NCBI GenBank assembly: GCA_023664185.1
Contig: JAMPGA010000001.1
Coordinates: forward strand, 1,130,822 to 1,194,821
From: Muribaculaceae bacterium
Lineage (GTDB): Bacteria > Bacteroidota > Bacteroidia > Bacteroidales > Muribaculaceae
Length of the DNA: 64,000 bases
Direction: 5' to 3'
Shown one piece after another: positions 46,758 to 55,383 of the stretch. Made by a program: the position numbers and the translations under genes. Positions within the stretch are counted from its first letter, which is position 1; every line of letters starts with the position of its first letter. Below the pieces are notes generated by a model. The model saw only the letters and a program-made list of their open reading frames with translations, made no database searches and had not been told where the DNA came from.

Positions 46758-48151
46758 CAATCAACGATATAGCTGATGCAATCTGCGGCTACCCTTTGTT
46801 TATACTCCTTATAGGTGGTGGATTCTTTCTGTTTTTCACTTCAGGAATGGTGTCGCTCCGACATCTGCCCACTGCTCTGCGCGTGATTCGCGAAAAGAAG
46901 AGCCGGGAATCAGGCTCGCAGATATCCTCACTGCAGGCATTGTCGTCGGTAGTTGCGGCCACCGTCGGCATGGGCAATATAGCCGGTGTGGCAATAGCCT
47001 TGGTGATGGGTGGACCAGGAGCTATTTTCTGGATGTGGATCAGCGCCCTGGTGGGCATGTCCACCAAGTTTCATGAGGGAGTGCTTACCACCCGCTTCAA
47101 GACCATCGGTAGCGACGGACGCCCCTTGGGAGGCACAATGTATATTATAGACAAGGGGTTGGGACGCCGGTGGCACTGGCTGGCCTTGACCTTTGCAGTG
47201 GCGGGCATGTTTGGCACGTTGTGTATCATGAACGCCAATCAGCTCACCGAGGCCGTGCTGACAACCTTCGCCACTCCCGAATGGATAGCACAAGGCAGTC
47301 TGACTCAGGGAATATCGACCATGACCGGATGGGAGCCGACCACCTCCCTCAGGCTACTGATCGGCATTGCCATAGCCACTCTGGTGGCAGTGGTGATACT
47401 TGGCGGCATAAAACGAATTGCCAATGTGGCCACCTGGCTTGTGCCCTTTATGGTGGGGCTGTATTTCCTGCTCGTAGCCTATATTATCGTCACCAATATC
47501 GGGAGAGTCCCCGAAGTATTAGGCTCGATATTCCGCGAAGCTTTCAATCTGCGAGCCGGCTGGGGCGCGCTTGTGGGCATAGCCATAATCGGAGCCCGGC
47601 GTGCGGCACTGGTCAATGACGCCGGCGTGGGCACAGCCACCATAATGCACGGAGCTTCGAGCAATCAGTCGGCCGCCCGCGAGGGGCTCATAGCCATGCT
47701 GGGACCGGCCATCGACTCAGGATTCGTGTGCACACTCACAGCTCTGGCGCTGCTGCTGTGTGGCGATCTGAATGCCGTTGAGGGAGTGAAAGGGCTTGAA
47801 CTCGCCCTGGGCGCCTTCGGTAATGCCATTCCGGGAGGCGAATTTCTGTTGATGGTGATAGTGTTGTGTTTCGCATTGTCGTCGATGTTCTCCTACAGCT
47901 TTTACGGCAACCGGTGTGCCGCATATCTGGTGGGCGAACGCAAGGCCAGATACTATACATGGTTTTTCATAGTGACGCTGGTGATATTCGCCGTGATGCC
48001 GTTGGGGATGGCTGTGGGATTCTGCGATTTGTTTTATGCCTTGATGGCGTTTCCCACCATGATAACCCTGCTTCTGCTGCGCAAAACAGTGAAGGAGGAG
48101 ATAAAAGATTTGAACAATCGAGAGAAAACGCAAAAGTTATCAACATTTTAA
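46754..48151 (+). CDS. Sodium:alanine/glycine symporter (AGCS)
   Basis: Inner membrane Na+-coupled amino acid carrier, 465 residues, about 10-11 helices. VVAATVGMGNIAGVAIAL near 70 is the family signature, and GTATIMHGASSNQSAAREG near 295 the substrate-site segment. Likely substrates are alanine and glycine. The start is GTG 46754, overlapping the TPM stop (GTGA). It gives the expected short N-terminus before the first helix, and the next Met (M32) would cut into it. Confidence 0.91.
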   Translation: MTINDIADAICGYPLFILLIGGGFFLFFTSGMVSLRHLPTALRVIREKKSRESGSQISSLQALSSVVAATVGMGNIAGVAIALVMGGPGAIFWMWISALVGMSTKFHEGVLTTRFKTIGSDGRPLGGTMYIIDKGLGRRWHWLALTFAVAGMFGTLCIMNANQLTEAVLTTFATPEWIAQGSLTQGISTMTGWEPTTSLRLLIGIAIATLVAVVILGGIKRIANVATWLVPFMVGLYFLLVAYIIVTNIGRVPEVLGSIFREAFNLRAGWGALVGIAIIGARRAALVNDAGVGTATIMHGASSNQSAAREGLIAMLGPAIDSGFVCTLTALALLLCGDLNAVEGVKGLELALGAFGNAIPGGEFLLMVIVLCFALSSMFSYSFYGNRCAAYLVGERKARYYTWFFIVTLVIFAVMPLGMAVGFCDLFYALMAFPTMITLLLLRKTVKEEIKDLNNREKTQKLSTF

Positions 48152-48195
48152 CACGATTTTCAGCAAAGATGGATTGCGGTATTAAAAATTTTCTG

Positions 48196-48204
48196 TTACT
48201 TTGC
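48196..48204 (+). promoter_or_regulatory. -7 box of the parA promoter
   Basis: TTACTTTGC differs from TAnnTTTGC in one base and lies 25 bases ahead of the parA ATG. Confidence 0.55.
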
Positions 48205-48229
48205 ACCTCTGAAACTCTCTAAGTAAGTC

Positions 48230-48997
48230 ATGGGTAAAATCATAGCCATTGCAAACCAGAAAGGTGGAGTTGGTAAGACTACAACCACCATCAATCTTGC
48301 CGCCTCCCTTGCCGCCGAAGGCAAAAAGACACTCATAATCGACGCCGACCCACAAGCAAACTCTACCTCCGGATATGGAATAGACCCCAAGAAGATGCCG
48401 TCTTCGATTTATGAATGCCTTGTGGATGACTATCCTATGGAAGGCTCGCAGGTGGCCACATGTTGTGAAAACCTTCATCTTATAGGCTCGCGCATAGACC
48501 TTGCCGGTGCAGAGATAGAGCTTATAAACAAACCCTCGCGCGAGAATGTGTTGCGCCGTGCCATAGAGCCGATAGCAGCATCTTACGACTATATACTTAT
48601 CGATTGTTCCCCCTCGCTCGGCCTTATCACCGTCAACGCCCTCACGGCGGCCAATTCGGTGATCATACCTGTCCAGGCTGAATATTTTGCTCTTGAGGGA
48701 ATCACTAAGCTTCTGAATACCATCCGTATCATCAAGTCGAGGCTCAACCCCACACTCGAGATAGAAGGATTTCTGCTGACCATGTATGACGCACGCCTAC
48801 GTCTGGCCAATCAGATCTACGAAGAGCTCAAGGGTCACTTCGGCGACATGGTGTTTGACACCGTGATACCCCGCAACATACGCCTGAGCGAAGCCCCCAG
48901 CCACGGACTTCCGGTGATTCTCTACGATCCCTTGTCGCGCGGAGCCACATCGCACACCGCTCTGGCTCGCGAACTGATAAAACGAAATTCACACTAA
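48230..48997 (+). CDS. parA: Chromosome partitioning ATPase ParA
   Basis: Walker-type ATPase that moves ParB-bound origin regions to the cell halves. The 255 residues have the deviant Walker A KGGVGKTTTTINLAASL at residues 11-27, DADPQANST near 40 (Walker A') and YILIDCSPSLGL near 120 (Walker B). It is typical chromosomal ParA/Soj by length and motifs. It starts a unit with parB 39 bases downstream. Confidence 0.95.
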   Translation: MGKIIAIANQKGGVGKTTTTINLAASLAAEGKKTLIIDADPQANSTSGYGIDPKKMPSSIYECLVDDYPMEGSQVATCCENLHLIGSRIDLAGAEIELINKPSRENVLRRAIEPIAASYDYILIDCSPSLGLITVNALTAANSVIIPVQAEYFALEGITKLLNTIRIIKSRLNPTLEIEGFLLTMYDARLRLANQIYEELKGHFGDMVFDTVIPRNIRLSEAPSHGLPVILYDPLSRGATSHTALARELIKRNSH

Positions 48998-49036
48998 TCC
49001 CCCCACCCTCACCAACAAACTACAGGAGATCCACAT

Positions 49037-49924
49037 ATGCCTTATCCCAAACGCTCAGCTCTCGGCCGAGGCCTGGACTCGCTCATCTCGATGGACGACA
49101 CCCCCGCACGCGGCACAACGGCATTGAACGAGGTGCCGCTATCGGACATTACCCCCAACCCCGACCAACCCCGCACCGACTTCGATGAAGAGGCTCTTGA
49201 GGAGCTCACGCAATCTGTGCGTGAGTTTGGCATAATCCAGCCCATTTCAGTCCGTAAGCTTCCCGAGGGAGGATATCAGATCATAGCTGGAGAGCGACGA
49301 TTCAGAGCTGCTCAGCGCGCCGGACTGTCGAGCATCCCGGCATATATCCGCGAGGCCGACTCGACACAGCTCACCGAGATGGCTTTGATAGAAAACATAC
49401 AGCGTGAGGATCTCAACGCCATAGAGGTGGCTCTGACATTTAAAAAACTGCTTGAGGACGCTTCGATGACACAGGAGCGACTGAGCGAACGTGTGGGCAA
49501 GAAGAGGGCCACGATATCCAATTTCCTGCGTCTGCTGCGTCTGCCCTACGAAGTGCAGCGTGCACTCTCGGCCAAGAAAATCGATATGGGGCATGCCCGC
49601 GCCCTGCTGAGCATACCCGATGCAAAGACCCAGCTGAAGGTGTTCAGGCAGATACTCAAAGAGGGTCTGAGCGTGAGGAAAGTAGAGGAGATAGCCAAAG
49701 CACTCCAGGATGCTGCCAACCAGAAGGAAAAAGAGCCTGAAAAAGCTCAGAAAAGATTTTCTAACAAAGATTTTGATATTTTAAGAGACCACCTGTCTCA
49801 AAGGTTCTCAACGCCCGTAAAACTGTCTTGCGATGCCTCGGGAAAGGGCAAAATCACTTTTGCCTTCAATGACGACAATGAACTTCAAAGATTAATTGCT
49901 ATCTTTGACACTGCAAAACAGTGA
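49037..49924 (+). CDS. parB: Chromosome partitioning protein ParB
   Basis: CTP-dependent clamp that loads at parS sites and is positioned by ParA. The 295 residues show the N-terminal CTP-binding part with GYQIIAGERRFRAAQRAG near 77 (GERRxRA motif), ALIENIQREDLNAIE near 115, the helix-turn-helix (QERLSERVGKKRATISNFLR near 150) and a C-terminal dimerisation part. parA and parB are co-transcribed. I did not find a convincing parS palindrome in the window. Confidence 0.94.
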   Translation: MPYPKRSALGRGLDSLISMDDTPARGTTALNEVPLSDITPNPDQPRTDFDEEALEELTQSVREFGIIQPISVRKLPEGGYQIIAGERRFRAAQRAGLSSIPAYIREADSTQLTEMALIENIQREDLNAIEVALTFKKLLEDASMTQERLSERVGKKRATISNFLRLLRLPYEVQRALSAKKIDMGHARALLSIPDAKTQLKVFRQILKEGLSVRKVEEIAKALQDAANQKEKEPEKAQKRFSNKDFDILRDHLSQRFSTPVKLSCDASGKGKITFAFNDDNELQRLIAIFDTAKQ

Positions 49925-49999
49925 GTGTGGCCAAGACACGGGTCACAAGCTCTGTAAACGCATGCCCATATACTTGATAATAAGCCTATTACAAACAAA

Positions 50000-50836
50000 A
50001 TGTCAATCTTCACGGAAAAAGTAAGCTCAAGTGACAGACTGCGCCTTAAGGCGCTGGTCTGTGTGCTGGCAATTGCTTTGGCCGGAACTTTTAACATTTT
50101 TTCGGAAACTCTCGGACAACGGCCCAACCGTCCCGTCAGGCCGACACCACGAGCCACATCGCCCGTGGCCACCGAGCTGCCTGATACCATCGACGTAGAT
50201 TACACAGATCCATTGCCCAATTTCGTGTCGGTAGACAGTATTTCGACAGCGGCTGATTCGCTGGCAATTGTCCCCATCGATTCCATACCCATTGTGGAAA
50301 ACCCGGCACTGAAAGACCGTGAAGTGGAGTTTACGTTCAATCCTGATCCCACCCGTGCGGTGTGGATGTCGGCACTGTTTCCAGGTCTTGGGCAGCTCTA
50401 CAACCGCCGTTACTGGAAACTGCCCATAGTGATAGGTGCATTCATGGGTCTGGGCTATGCCACATCGTGGAACAGCACCATGCTCTCCGACTATACCACA
50501 GCCTATAGCGATATTATGGACAATGATCCGAATACCAAAAGCTATATGGACTTTTTTGCTCCGACTGTGAAAGAGGAGAACCTCGACAAGACGTGGCTTA
50601 CCAACCTGCTGCGCACACGCAAGAACTATTATCGCCGCAACCGCGACCTGTGCATACTGTGTATGGTAGGCGTGTATCTGGTGGCTATGGTCGACGCGTA
50701 TGTCGATGCTCAGCTGGCCCATTTTGATATCTCTCCCGACCTTTCAGTAGACGTCTCCCCAGCCTTGATGGACGGGGGGATGCGCAATCTCTCCAGCCGC
50801 CCGAGTCTCGGACTCTACTGGGCCATAAATTTCTGA
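50000..50836 (+). CDS. DUF5683 membrane protein
   Basis: A 278-residue protein found next to parB in Bacteroidota. An N-terminal hydrophobic stretch (about 14-32, LVCVLAIALAGTFNIF) is either signal peptide or anchor. A Pro/Asp-rich segment leads to the DUF5683 core: TRAVWMSALFPGLGQLYNRRYWKLP near 115, followed by two helical hairpins in the membrane. The family's function is unknown. It precedes the lytic transglycosylase by 6 bases; the pairing with parAB suggests a link between chromosome partition and the envelope (inference). Confidence 0.83.
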   Translation: MSIFTEKVSSSDRLRLKALVCVLAIALAGTFNIFSETLGQRPNRPVRPTPRATSPVATELPDTIDVDYTDPLPNFVSVDSISTAADSLAIVPIDSIPIVENPALKDREVEFTFNPDPTRAVWMSALFPGLGQLYNRRYWKLPIVIGAFMGLGYATSWNSTMLSDYTTAYSDIMDNDPNTKSYMDFFAPTVKEENLDKTWLTNLLRTRKNYYRRNRDLCILCMVGVYLVAMVDAYVDAQLAHFDISPDLSVDVSPALMDGGMRNLSSRPSLGLYWAINF

Positions 50837-50842
50837 TCCAAA

Positions 50843-52615
50843 ATGAAAACAATCCTTCTCACATTTCTCACTGCATTCGGTATAGCCGGTTCGGCCATGG
50901 CCGCGCCCTCAATACTCGATATAAGATACTCCATCACCGACGACAATATCATAGCTCCTGAAAGCTTCGAAACCCAGACAAGGCTGCTCGAGGAGAACTT
51001 CTATCTTAAAAACTTTGTGGTGCCGGGCATTGACACTGGCTCCATAGGCCAGACCTCGGCGTCGACCTATCAGGAACGCCTCAAGCGTCTGCCCACCGAG
51101 ATTGAACTACCCTACAACAGCATCGTGGGCAACTACATAGATATGTATATGGGCAGAAAGCGCGGCCTGGTGGCCGACATGGTGGCTCTTCACAATTATT
51201 ATGGAGTGATCTTTGAAGAGGAATTGCTCAAGGAGGGTATGCCCATGGAGCTCGAATTTCTGCCGGTAATCGAGTCGGCCATCAATCCCAACGCCGTGTC
51301 GAGAGCCGGAGCCGTGGGGCTCTGGCAATTCATGCCAGCTACCGCCAAGGGGCTTGGTATGGAGGTGAACTCGCTGGTGGATGAGCGTAGAGATCCGAGA
51401 ATGTCGTCGCGCAACGCGGCTCGCTATCTCAAGCAGCTTCACGACATATATGACGACTGGTCGCTGGCAATAGCCGCCTACAATTGCGGCCCGGGCAATG
51501 TGAACAAGGCTCTGCGCAGAGCGGGTGGTGACACCGGATCGAAGAAAGATTTTTGGGAAATTTACCCCTATCTGCCGTCGGAGACCCGCGGATATGTGCC
51601 CGCATTCATAGCCGCTAACTATGTGATGAACTACTGTCGCGACCACGGCATCACACCCACCATAGTGAAGCGCCAGCTCACCACCGACACTGTTACGGTT
51701 GACAAGTATGTACATTTCAACCAGATAGCCGCAGTGCTCAATATCCCCGTTGAGGAGATAAGAATGCTCAATCCGCAGTTTCTCAAAGACGTAATCCCGG
51801 GCGACTATCGCCCCTATAAACTCACTCTGCCCACTCAGCAGTGTCTGAGCTATGTGATGAGCGAAAAGCGCATTCTCGACTATGACAAAGAGCTTTATGC
51901 ACGTCGATCGTATGTTGAGCCGGCAGGAGCGTCCACTGAGTCGGAGGCTGTGATGATAGCGTCGGACGGCGGAGTAGCCAATCTGAGCCGTATGTCGCAG
52001 CAGACCGTCAACAATGAGGTGAACAATGAGATTGTGGCCACACAGGACACTACACGGGTAGTAAAGAAGACTCACACTGTGAAGCGTGGCGAGAACATCC
52101 GCGACATAGCACGGCAGTATGGAGTCTCGGCCACCGACATAAAGCGCTGGAACAATCTGCGCCGCGGCAAGGTGAAAGAGGGCGACGTGCTGGCCATCGA
52201 GGTGGTAGAGAGAATACCCAACAACAACGTCCATGTGGTTGAGACCAAGCCTCTGCCCCCGGTAACCTCGGAAACCGACGCCACACAAACCGCATCGGCC
52301 AACACGGCCAAGACAGAGACTGCTGCAAACCGCGCAACTACACAAGCAGCCAAACCGGAGCCTAAGAGAGAGAATACACGCCAGACCAAGACCGCACAAA
52401 CCACCACGCACAAGGTTAAGAAGGGTGACACGCTGAGCAAGATAGCCCGCAAATATGGCACCACGGTAGCTGCCATCCAGGGTGCAAACAATATGAAGGG
52501 AAGCACTGATATCCAGATTGGTCAGACCATAAAAATCCCGGCAAAAGCAGCTTCGAAGACAACTTCTTCCAAGAAGAAAGCCAGGACCTCAAAATCTCGC
52601 AAGAGGAGAAGATAA
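50843..52615 (+). CDS. LysM lytic transglycosylase (MltD-like)
   Basis: Cleaves peptidoglycan glycan strands, leaving anhydro-muropeptides. The 590 residues have a signal peptide (1-21), an SLT domain (about 120-270) with the catalytic Glu in PVIESAINPNAVSRAGAVG (~144), GLWQFMPATAKGLG and AIAAYNCGPGNVNKAL, and two LysM domains at about 410-455 and 522-565. The Lys/Arg-rich C-terminal tail (KKKARTSKSRKRRR) is unusual for a periplasmic protein and may bind peptidoglycan acids (inference). A terminator follows. Confidence 0.92.
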   Translation: MKTILLTFLTAFGIAGSAMAAPSILDIRYSITDDNIIAPESFETQTRLLEENFYLKNFVVPGIDTGSIGQTSASTYQERLKRLPTEIELPYNSIVGNYIDMYMGRKRGLVADMVALHNYYGVIFEEELLKEGMPMELEFLPVIESAINPNAVSRAGAVGLWQFMPATAKGLGMEVNSLVDERRDPRMSSRNAARYLKQLHDIYDDWSLAIAAYNCGPGNVNKALRRAGGDTGSKKDFWEIYPYLPSETRGYVPAFIAANYVMNYCRDHGITPTIVKRQLTTDTVTVDKYVHFNQIAAVLNIPVEEIRMLNPQFLKDVIPGDYRPYKLTLPTQQCLSYVMSEKRILDYDKELYARRSYVEPAGASTESEAVMIASDGGVANLSRMSQQTVNNEVNNEIVATQDTTRVVKKTHTVKRGENIRDIARQYGVSATDIKRWNNLRRGKVKEGDVLAIEVVERIPNNNVHVVETKPLPPVTSETDATQTASANTAKTETAANRATTQAAKPEPKRENTRQTKTAQTTTHKVKKGDTLSKIARKYGTTVAAIQGANNMKGSTDIQIGQTIKIPAKAASKTTSSKKKARTSKSRKRRR

Positions 52616-52620
52616 AGCGA

Positions 52621-52657
52621 ACGCGGGCGCAGCCAAGATGGTTACGCCCGCGTTTTT
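52621..52657 (+). terminator. Terminator of the par-MltD unit
   Basis: Stem ACGCGGGCG (52621-52629) pairs with CGCCCGCGT (52645-52653), followed by TTTTTA. The GC-rich stem plus T-run suits the plus strand. It separates the par unit from the convergent cyclophilin gene. Confidence 0.8.
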
Positions 52658-52668
52658 ATATGGTAATG

Positions 52669-53508
52669 TCATTCAATCACCTTAGCCGAGATGATTTTGA
52701 TATCTTCGAGGGGACGGTCGTTGGCGTCGGTTTCAGCTTTTTCAATCTTGTCGACCACGTCCATGCCATCGATGACCTTGCCAAACACGGTGTATGCACC
52801 ATCCAGATGGGGCGTGCCGCCGATGTTCACATAGTCCTCGCGCATCTCGGGTGTATAGATCACGGAGTCGCCTGCGGTGCGCTCTTCGGTCTCCTTAATG
52901 AGCTGCTCCTGCAGAGCCTGGAGTCCGGCCTGGTCGCGATTGCGGCGCATCGACATGATGGAGTCGCGGTGCTCGCGGGTCAATTCATTGAACACATCCT
53001 GTTTTCGGCGCATCAGTGCCTGCTTCTCCATCTGGTCGAGCTGGGCGGGCGAGTATTTGCGTCCGGTGACAATATAGAACTGCGATCCTGACGACTTGCG
53101 TTCGGGATTCACAGTGTCGCCCTGGCGGGCAGCTGCGAGAGCTCCGCGATGGTGGTAATGTTTAGGAAATAGGAACTCAGCCTCAATGGGTGTGCCCGAG
53201 TCGCCGCTGCCGAGCATCTTGCCTTTGGGCGCATTTTTCGACGAGGGATCGCCGGTCTGCACCATAAAATCGTCTATGACACGGTGAAAGAGCACACCAT
53301 TGTAGTCGCCGGCATTGACTCGGGCCACAAAATTGTCGCGATGGCGCGGGGTGTCGCCGTAGAGCAGTACGGTGATATCGCCCATCGAGGTCTTGAGCAG
53401 GACCTTAACATCGTTGTTTGAATCTGTCATTGAATCTTGTTTTTGAGCTCTCGCCAAGGGAAAGAGAAGCAGGGCGAGAGTAAGAATTGAGATTATTTTC
53501 GCTTTCAT
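52669..53508 (-). CDS. Exported cyclophilin-type peptidyl-prolyl isomerase
   Basis: Catalyses cis-trans isomerisation of prolyl bonds, here in the periplasm. The 279 residues start with a signal peptide (about 1-22, LLLFPLARAQ). The cyclophilin fold shows VLFHRVIDDFMVQTGDPS near 75-92, and the C-terminal FGKVIDGMDVVDKIE near 245. A lysine/arginine-rich insertion (about 155-215, including MEKQALMRRKQDVFNE) splits the domain and is common in Bacteroidota members. The -7 box lies only 5 bases before the ATG, so the mRNA may be leaderless. Confidence 0.92.
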   Translation of the reverse strand: MKAKIISILTLALLLFPLARAQKQDSMTDSNNDVKVLLKTSMGDITVLLYGDTPRHRDNFVARVNAGDYNGVLFHRVIDDFMVQTGDPSSKNAPKGKMLGSGDSGTPIEAEFLFPKHYHHRGALAAARQGDTVNPERKSSGSQFYIVTGRKYSPAQLDQMEKQALMRRKQDVFNELTREHRDSIMSMRRNRDQAGLQALQEQLIKETEERTAGDSVIYTPEMREDYVNIGGTPHLDGAYTVFGKVIDGMDVVDKIEKAETDANDRPLEDIKIISAKVIE

Positions 53509-53512
53509 TTTT

Positions 53513-53520
53513 CAAAGTTA
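53513..53520 (-). promoter_or_regulatory. -7 box of the cyclophilin gene
   Basis: Read on the minus strand this is TAACTTTG, a full match to TAnnTTTG, ending 5 bases before the ATG at 53508. Transcription would begin at or inside the start codon. Confidence 0.55.
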
Positions 53521-53563
53521 CATAATTTTTCGTTTCAAACATCGCTGTTTACAAAAAAAACAT

Positions 53564-53572
53564 TATCTTTGC
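53564..53572 (+). promoter_or_regulatory. -7 box of the pseudouridine synthase gene
   Basis: TATCTTTGC is a full match. It lies 186 bases before the ATG, an exceptionally long leader for this genome. Confidence 0.65.
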
Positions 53573-53579
53573 AGTCGTG

Positions 53580-53609
53580 GAGGAAGAATATTTGACTTAT
53601 ATTCTCCTC
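53580..53609 (+). promoter_or_regulatory. 5' leader hairpin of the pseudouridine synthase mRNA
   Basis: GAGGAAGAATAT (53580-53591) pairs with ATATTCTCCTC (53599-53609) with one bulged A and a 7-base loop. It falls at the predicted 5' end of the transcript. It could protect the mRNA or take part in regulation. The remaining leader (to 53757) has no ORF of note. Confidence 0.5.
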
Positions 53610-53757
53610 AACAATCGAGACATAAATTTCGTTTAGACAATATACTTTCATTCTTTATATCAAATTTGATCAACATCCAAAGAAATCCTTAACGAAACTG
53701 CCGCGAGGCAAGCATGTAAAAAAAAATCTAAAGTAACATCTCAAAAAGCTCTCACAA

Positions 53758-55341
53758 ATGGAAAGCAACGAAAAAAAAGGCAAACGTCCGCGCATAGGCG
53801 CCCGACCCATTTCCGCCGAGAATCCGGAGATGCGTCAATCAACCTCACAAACAGACTACAACACAAATCAATCGACTGAAGCAGGCGATGAGTCGCGCCA
53901 GCAACCGTCAGGCTACCAGCCCCGTCAGGGTGGCTACAACCAGAATTACAATCGTCAGGGAGGATATCAGCCCCGCCAGCAAGGCGGATACAACCGCCAG
54001 AGTGGCTATCAGCCCCGACAGCAGGGCGGATACAACCGTCAGGGAGGATATAACCAGCAGGGCGGCTATCAGCCCCGCCAGGGTGGTTACCGTCCGCATG
54101 TACCTCAGACTGAGGGGCATCCCACCGAAGGATCGGCTACAGACAATACAAGCTCGACTGATTCGGAAAACACCAACCTGCAGACAGGCTATCAGCCCCG
54201 TCAGCAGAGCGGCTACAACCGTCAGACGGGCTATCAGCCCCGCCAGCAGGGTGGATATAATCGCCAGGGTGGCTATCAGCCCCGACAGGGTGGATACAAC
54301 CAGCAGGGTGGCTACCAGCCTCGACAGCAAGGTGGTTATCAGCCTCGCCAGCAAGGTGGATATCAACCCCGTCAGCAAGGTGGATATCAGCCCCGACAGG
54401 GTGGATACAACCAGCAGGGTGGCTATCAGCCTCGCCAGCAGGGCGGCTACAACAACCGTCAGGGAGGATATAACCAGCAGGGTGGCAACCGTCAGAGCGG
54501 CTACAACCGCCAGGGTGGCAAGCAGGCACCTCGCCAGAATCAGTATGGCATGCCTCAGGGTGGCCGCAGCTTCACTCCCAGACCCAAACGCATACAGTAT
54601 GAGGTGGAAATGCCCGATCCCAACGAGCAGATACGTCTCAACAAATATATGGCGAACGCCGGTATATGCTCGCGCCGCGAAGCCGACGAATATATCCAGC
54701 AGGGCCTCATAAAGGTAAACGGCGAAGTTGTAAAGGAACTTGGCACAAAGATAAACCACAGCGATGTGGTGGAGTACAACGACAAGGTTGTGACTCTCGA
54801 GAGCAAGTGCTACATCCTGCTCAACAAGCCCAAGGACTGCGTCACAACTTCCGACGATCCCAATGGACGACTCACTGTGCTTGACCTCATCAAGGGAGCC
54901 TGCGAGGAGAGAGTGTATCCTGTGGGACGCCTCGACCGCAACACCACCGGTGTGCTCTTGCTCACCAACGACGGCGATCTGGCCTCCAAGCTGACACACC
55001 CGAAGTTTATCAAGAAAAAGATCTATCATGTCTGGACCGACAAGGATATCTCGGAGGACGACATGCAGCGCATAGCCGACGGCATTGAACTTGAGGATGG
55101 TCCTATACACGCCGATGCCATTTCGTATGCCACGGAGACTGACCGCAATCAGGCCGGCATAGAGATACACTCGGGACGCAACCGCATTGTGCGCCGCATA
55201 TTTGAAAGCCTCGGCTACCACGTCACCAAACTCGACAGAGTGTACTTCGCCGGTCTCACTAAGAAGAATCTTCCCCGCGGTCGCTGGCGTTATCTGACCC
55301 AGGAAGAGGTGAACTTTCTTAAAATGGGATCGTTTGAGTAA
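53758..55341 (+). CDS. RluB-type rRNA pseudouridine synthase with repeat tail
   Basis: Converts a uridine in 23S rRNA to pseudouridine. The catalytic half (about 285-527) has an S4 domain (IRLNKYMANAGICSRREADE near 290) and the RsuA/RluB domain with the catalytic Asp in VGRLDRNTTGVLLLTNDGD near 391. The N-terminal half (about 52-260) is an unstructured array of GGYQPRQQ, GGYNRQ and GGYNQQ units, split once by a Thr/Ser/Asp-rich spacer. Such Gln/Gly/Tyr/Arg-rich tracts resemble RGG or prion-like RNA-binding regions. The target uridine cannot be read off. It has its own promoter with a long structured leader; asnS follows after 42 bases. Confidence 0.9.
   Translation: MESNEKKGKRPRIGARPISAENPEMRQSTSQTDYNTNQSTEAGDESRQQPSGYQPRQGGYNQNYNRQGGYQPRQQGGYNRQSGYQPRQQGGYNRQGGYNQQGGYQPRQGGYRPHVPQTEGHPTEGSATDNTSSTDSENTNLQTGYQPRQQSGYNRQTGYQPRQQGGYNRQGGYQPRQGGYNQQGGYQPRQQGGYQPRQQGGYQPRQQGGYQPRQGGYNQQGGYQPRQQGGYNNRQGGYNQQGGNRQSGYNRQGGKQAPRQNQYGMPQGGRSFTPRPKRIQYEVEMPDPNEQIRLNKYMANAGICSRREADEYIQQGLIKVNGEVVKELGTKINHSDVVEYNDKVVTLESKCYILLNKPKDCVTTSDDPNGRLTVLDLIKGACEERVYPVGRLDRNTTGVLLLTNDGDLASKLTHPKFIKKKIYHVWTDKDISEDDMQRIADGIELEDGPIHADAISYATETDRNQAGIEIHSGRNRIVRRIFESLGYHVTKLDRVYFAGLTKKNLPRGRWRYLTQEEVNFLKMGSFE
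53911..54537 (+). repeat. Tandem repeats coding for GGYQPRQ/GGYNRQ units
   Basis: About two dozen imperfect units of 18-24 bases coding for GGYQPRQQ, GGYNRQ and GGYNQQ, all kept in frame. A non-repetitive spacer lies at about 54097-54184. Nearly identical neighbouring copies around 54300-54420 suggest recent slippage or unequal exchange, so the copy number probably varies between strains (inference). Confidence 0.85.
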
Positions 55342-55383
55342 ACCGATCCCCCACCCCAACGTTAATCTATTAACCGTCACACA

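Noticed and set aside
53911..54537. Regular repeats considered as a CRISPR array
   Set aside because: The units are 18-24 bases, imperfect, adjacent without unique spacers and all in frame with a protein. No cas genes are near.
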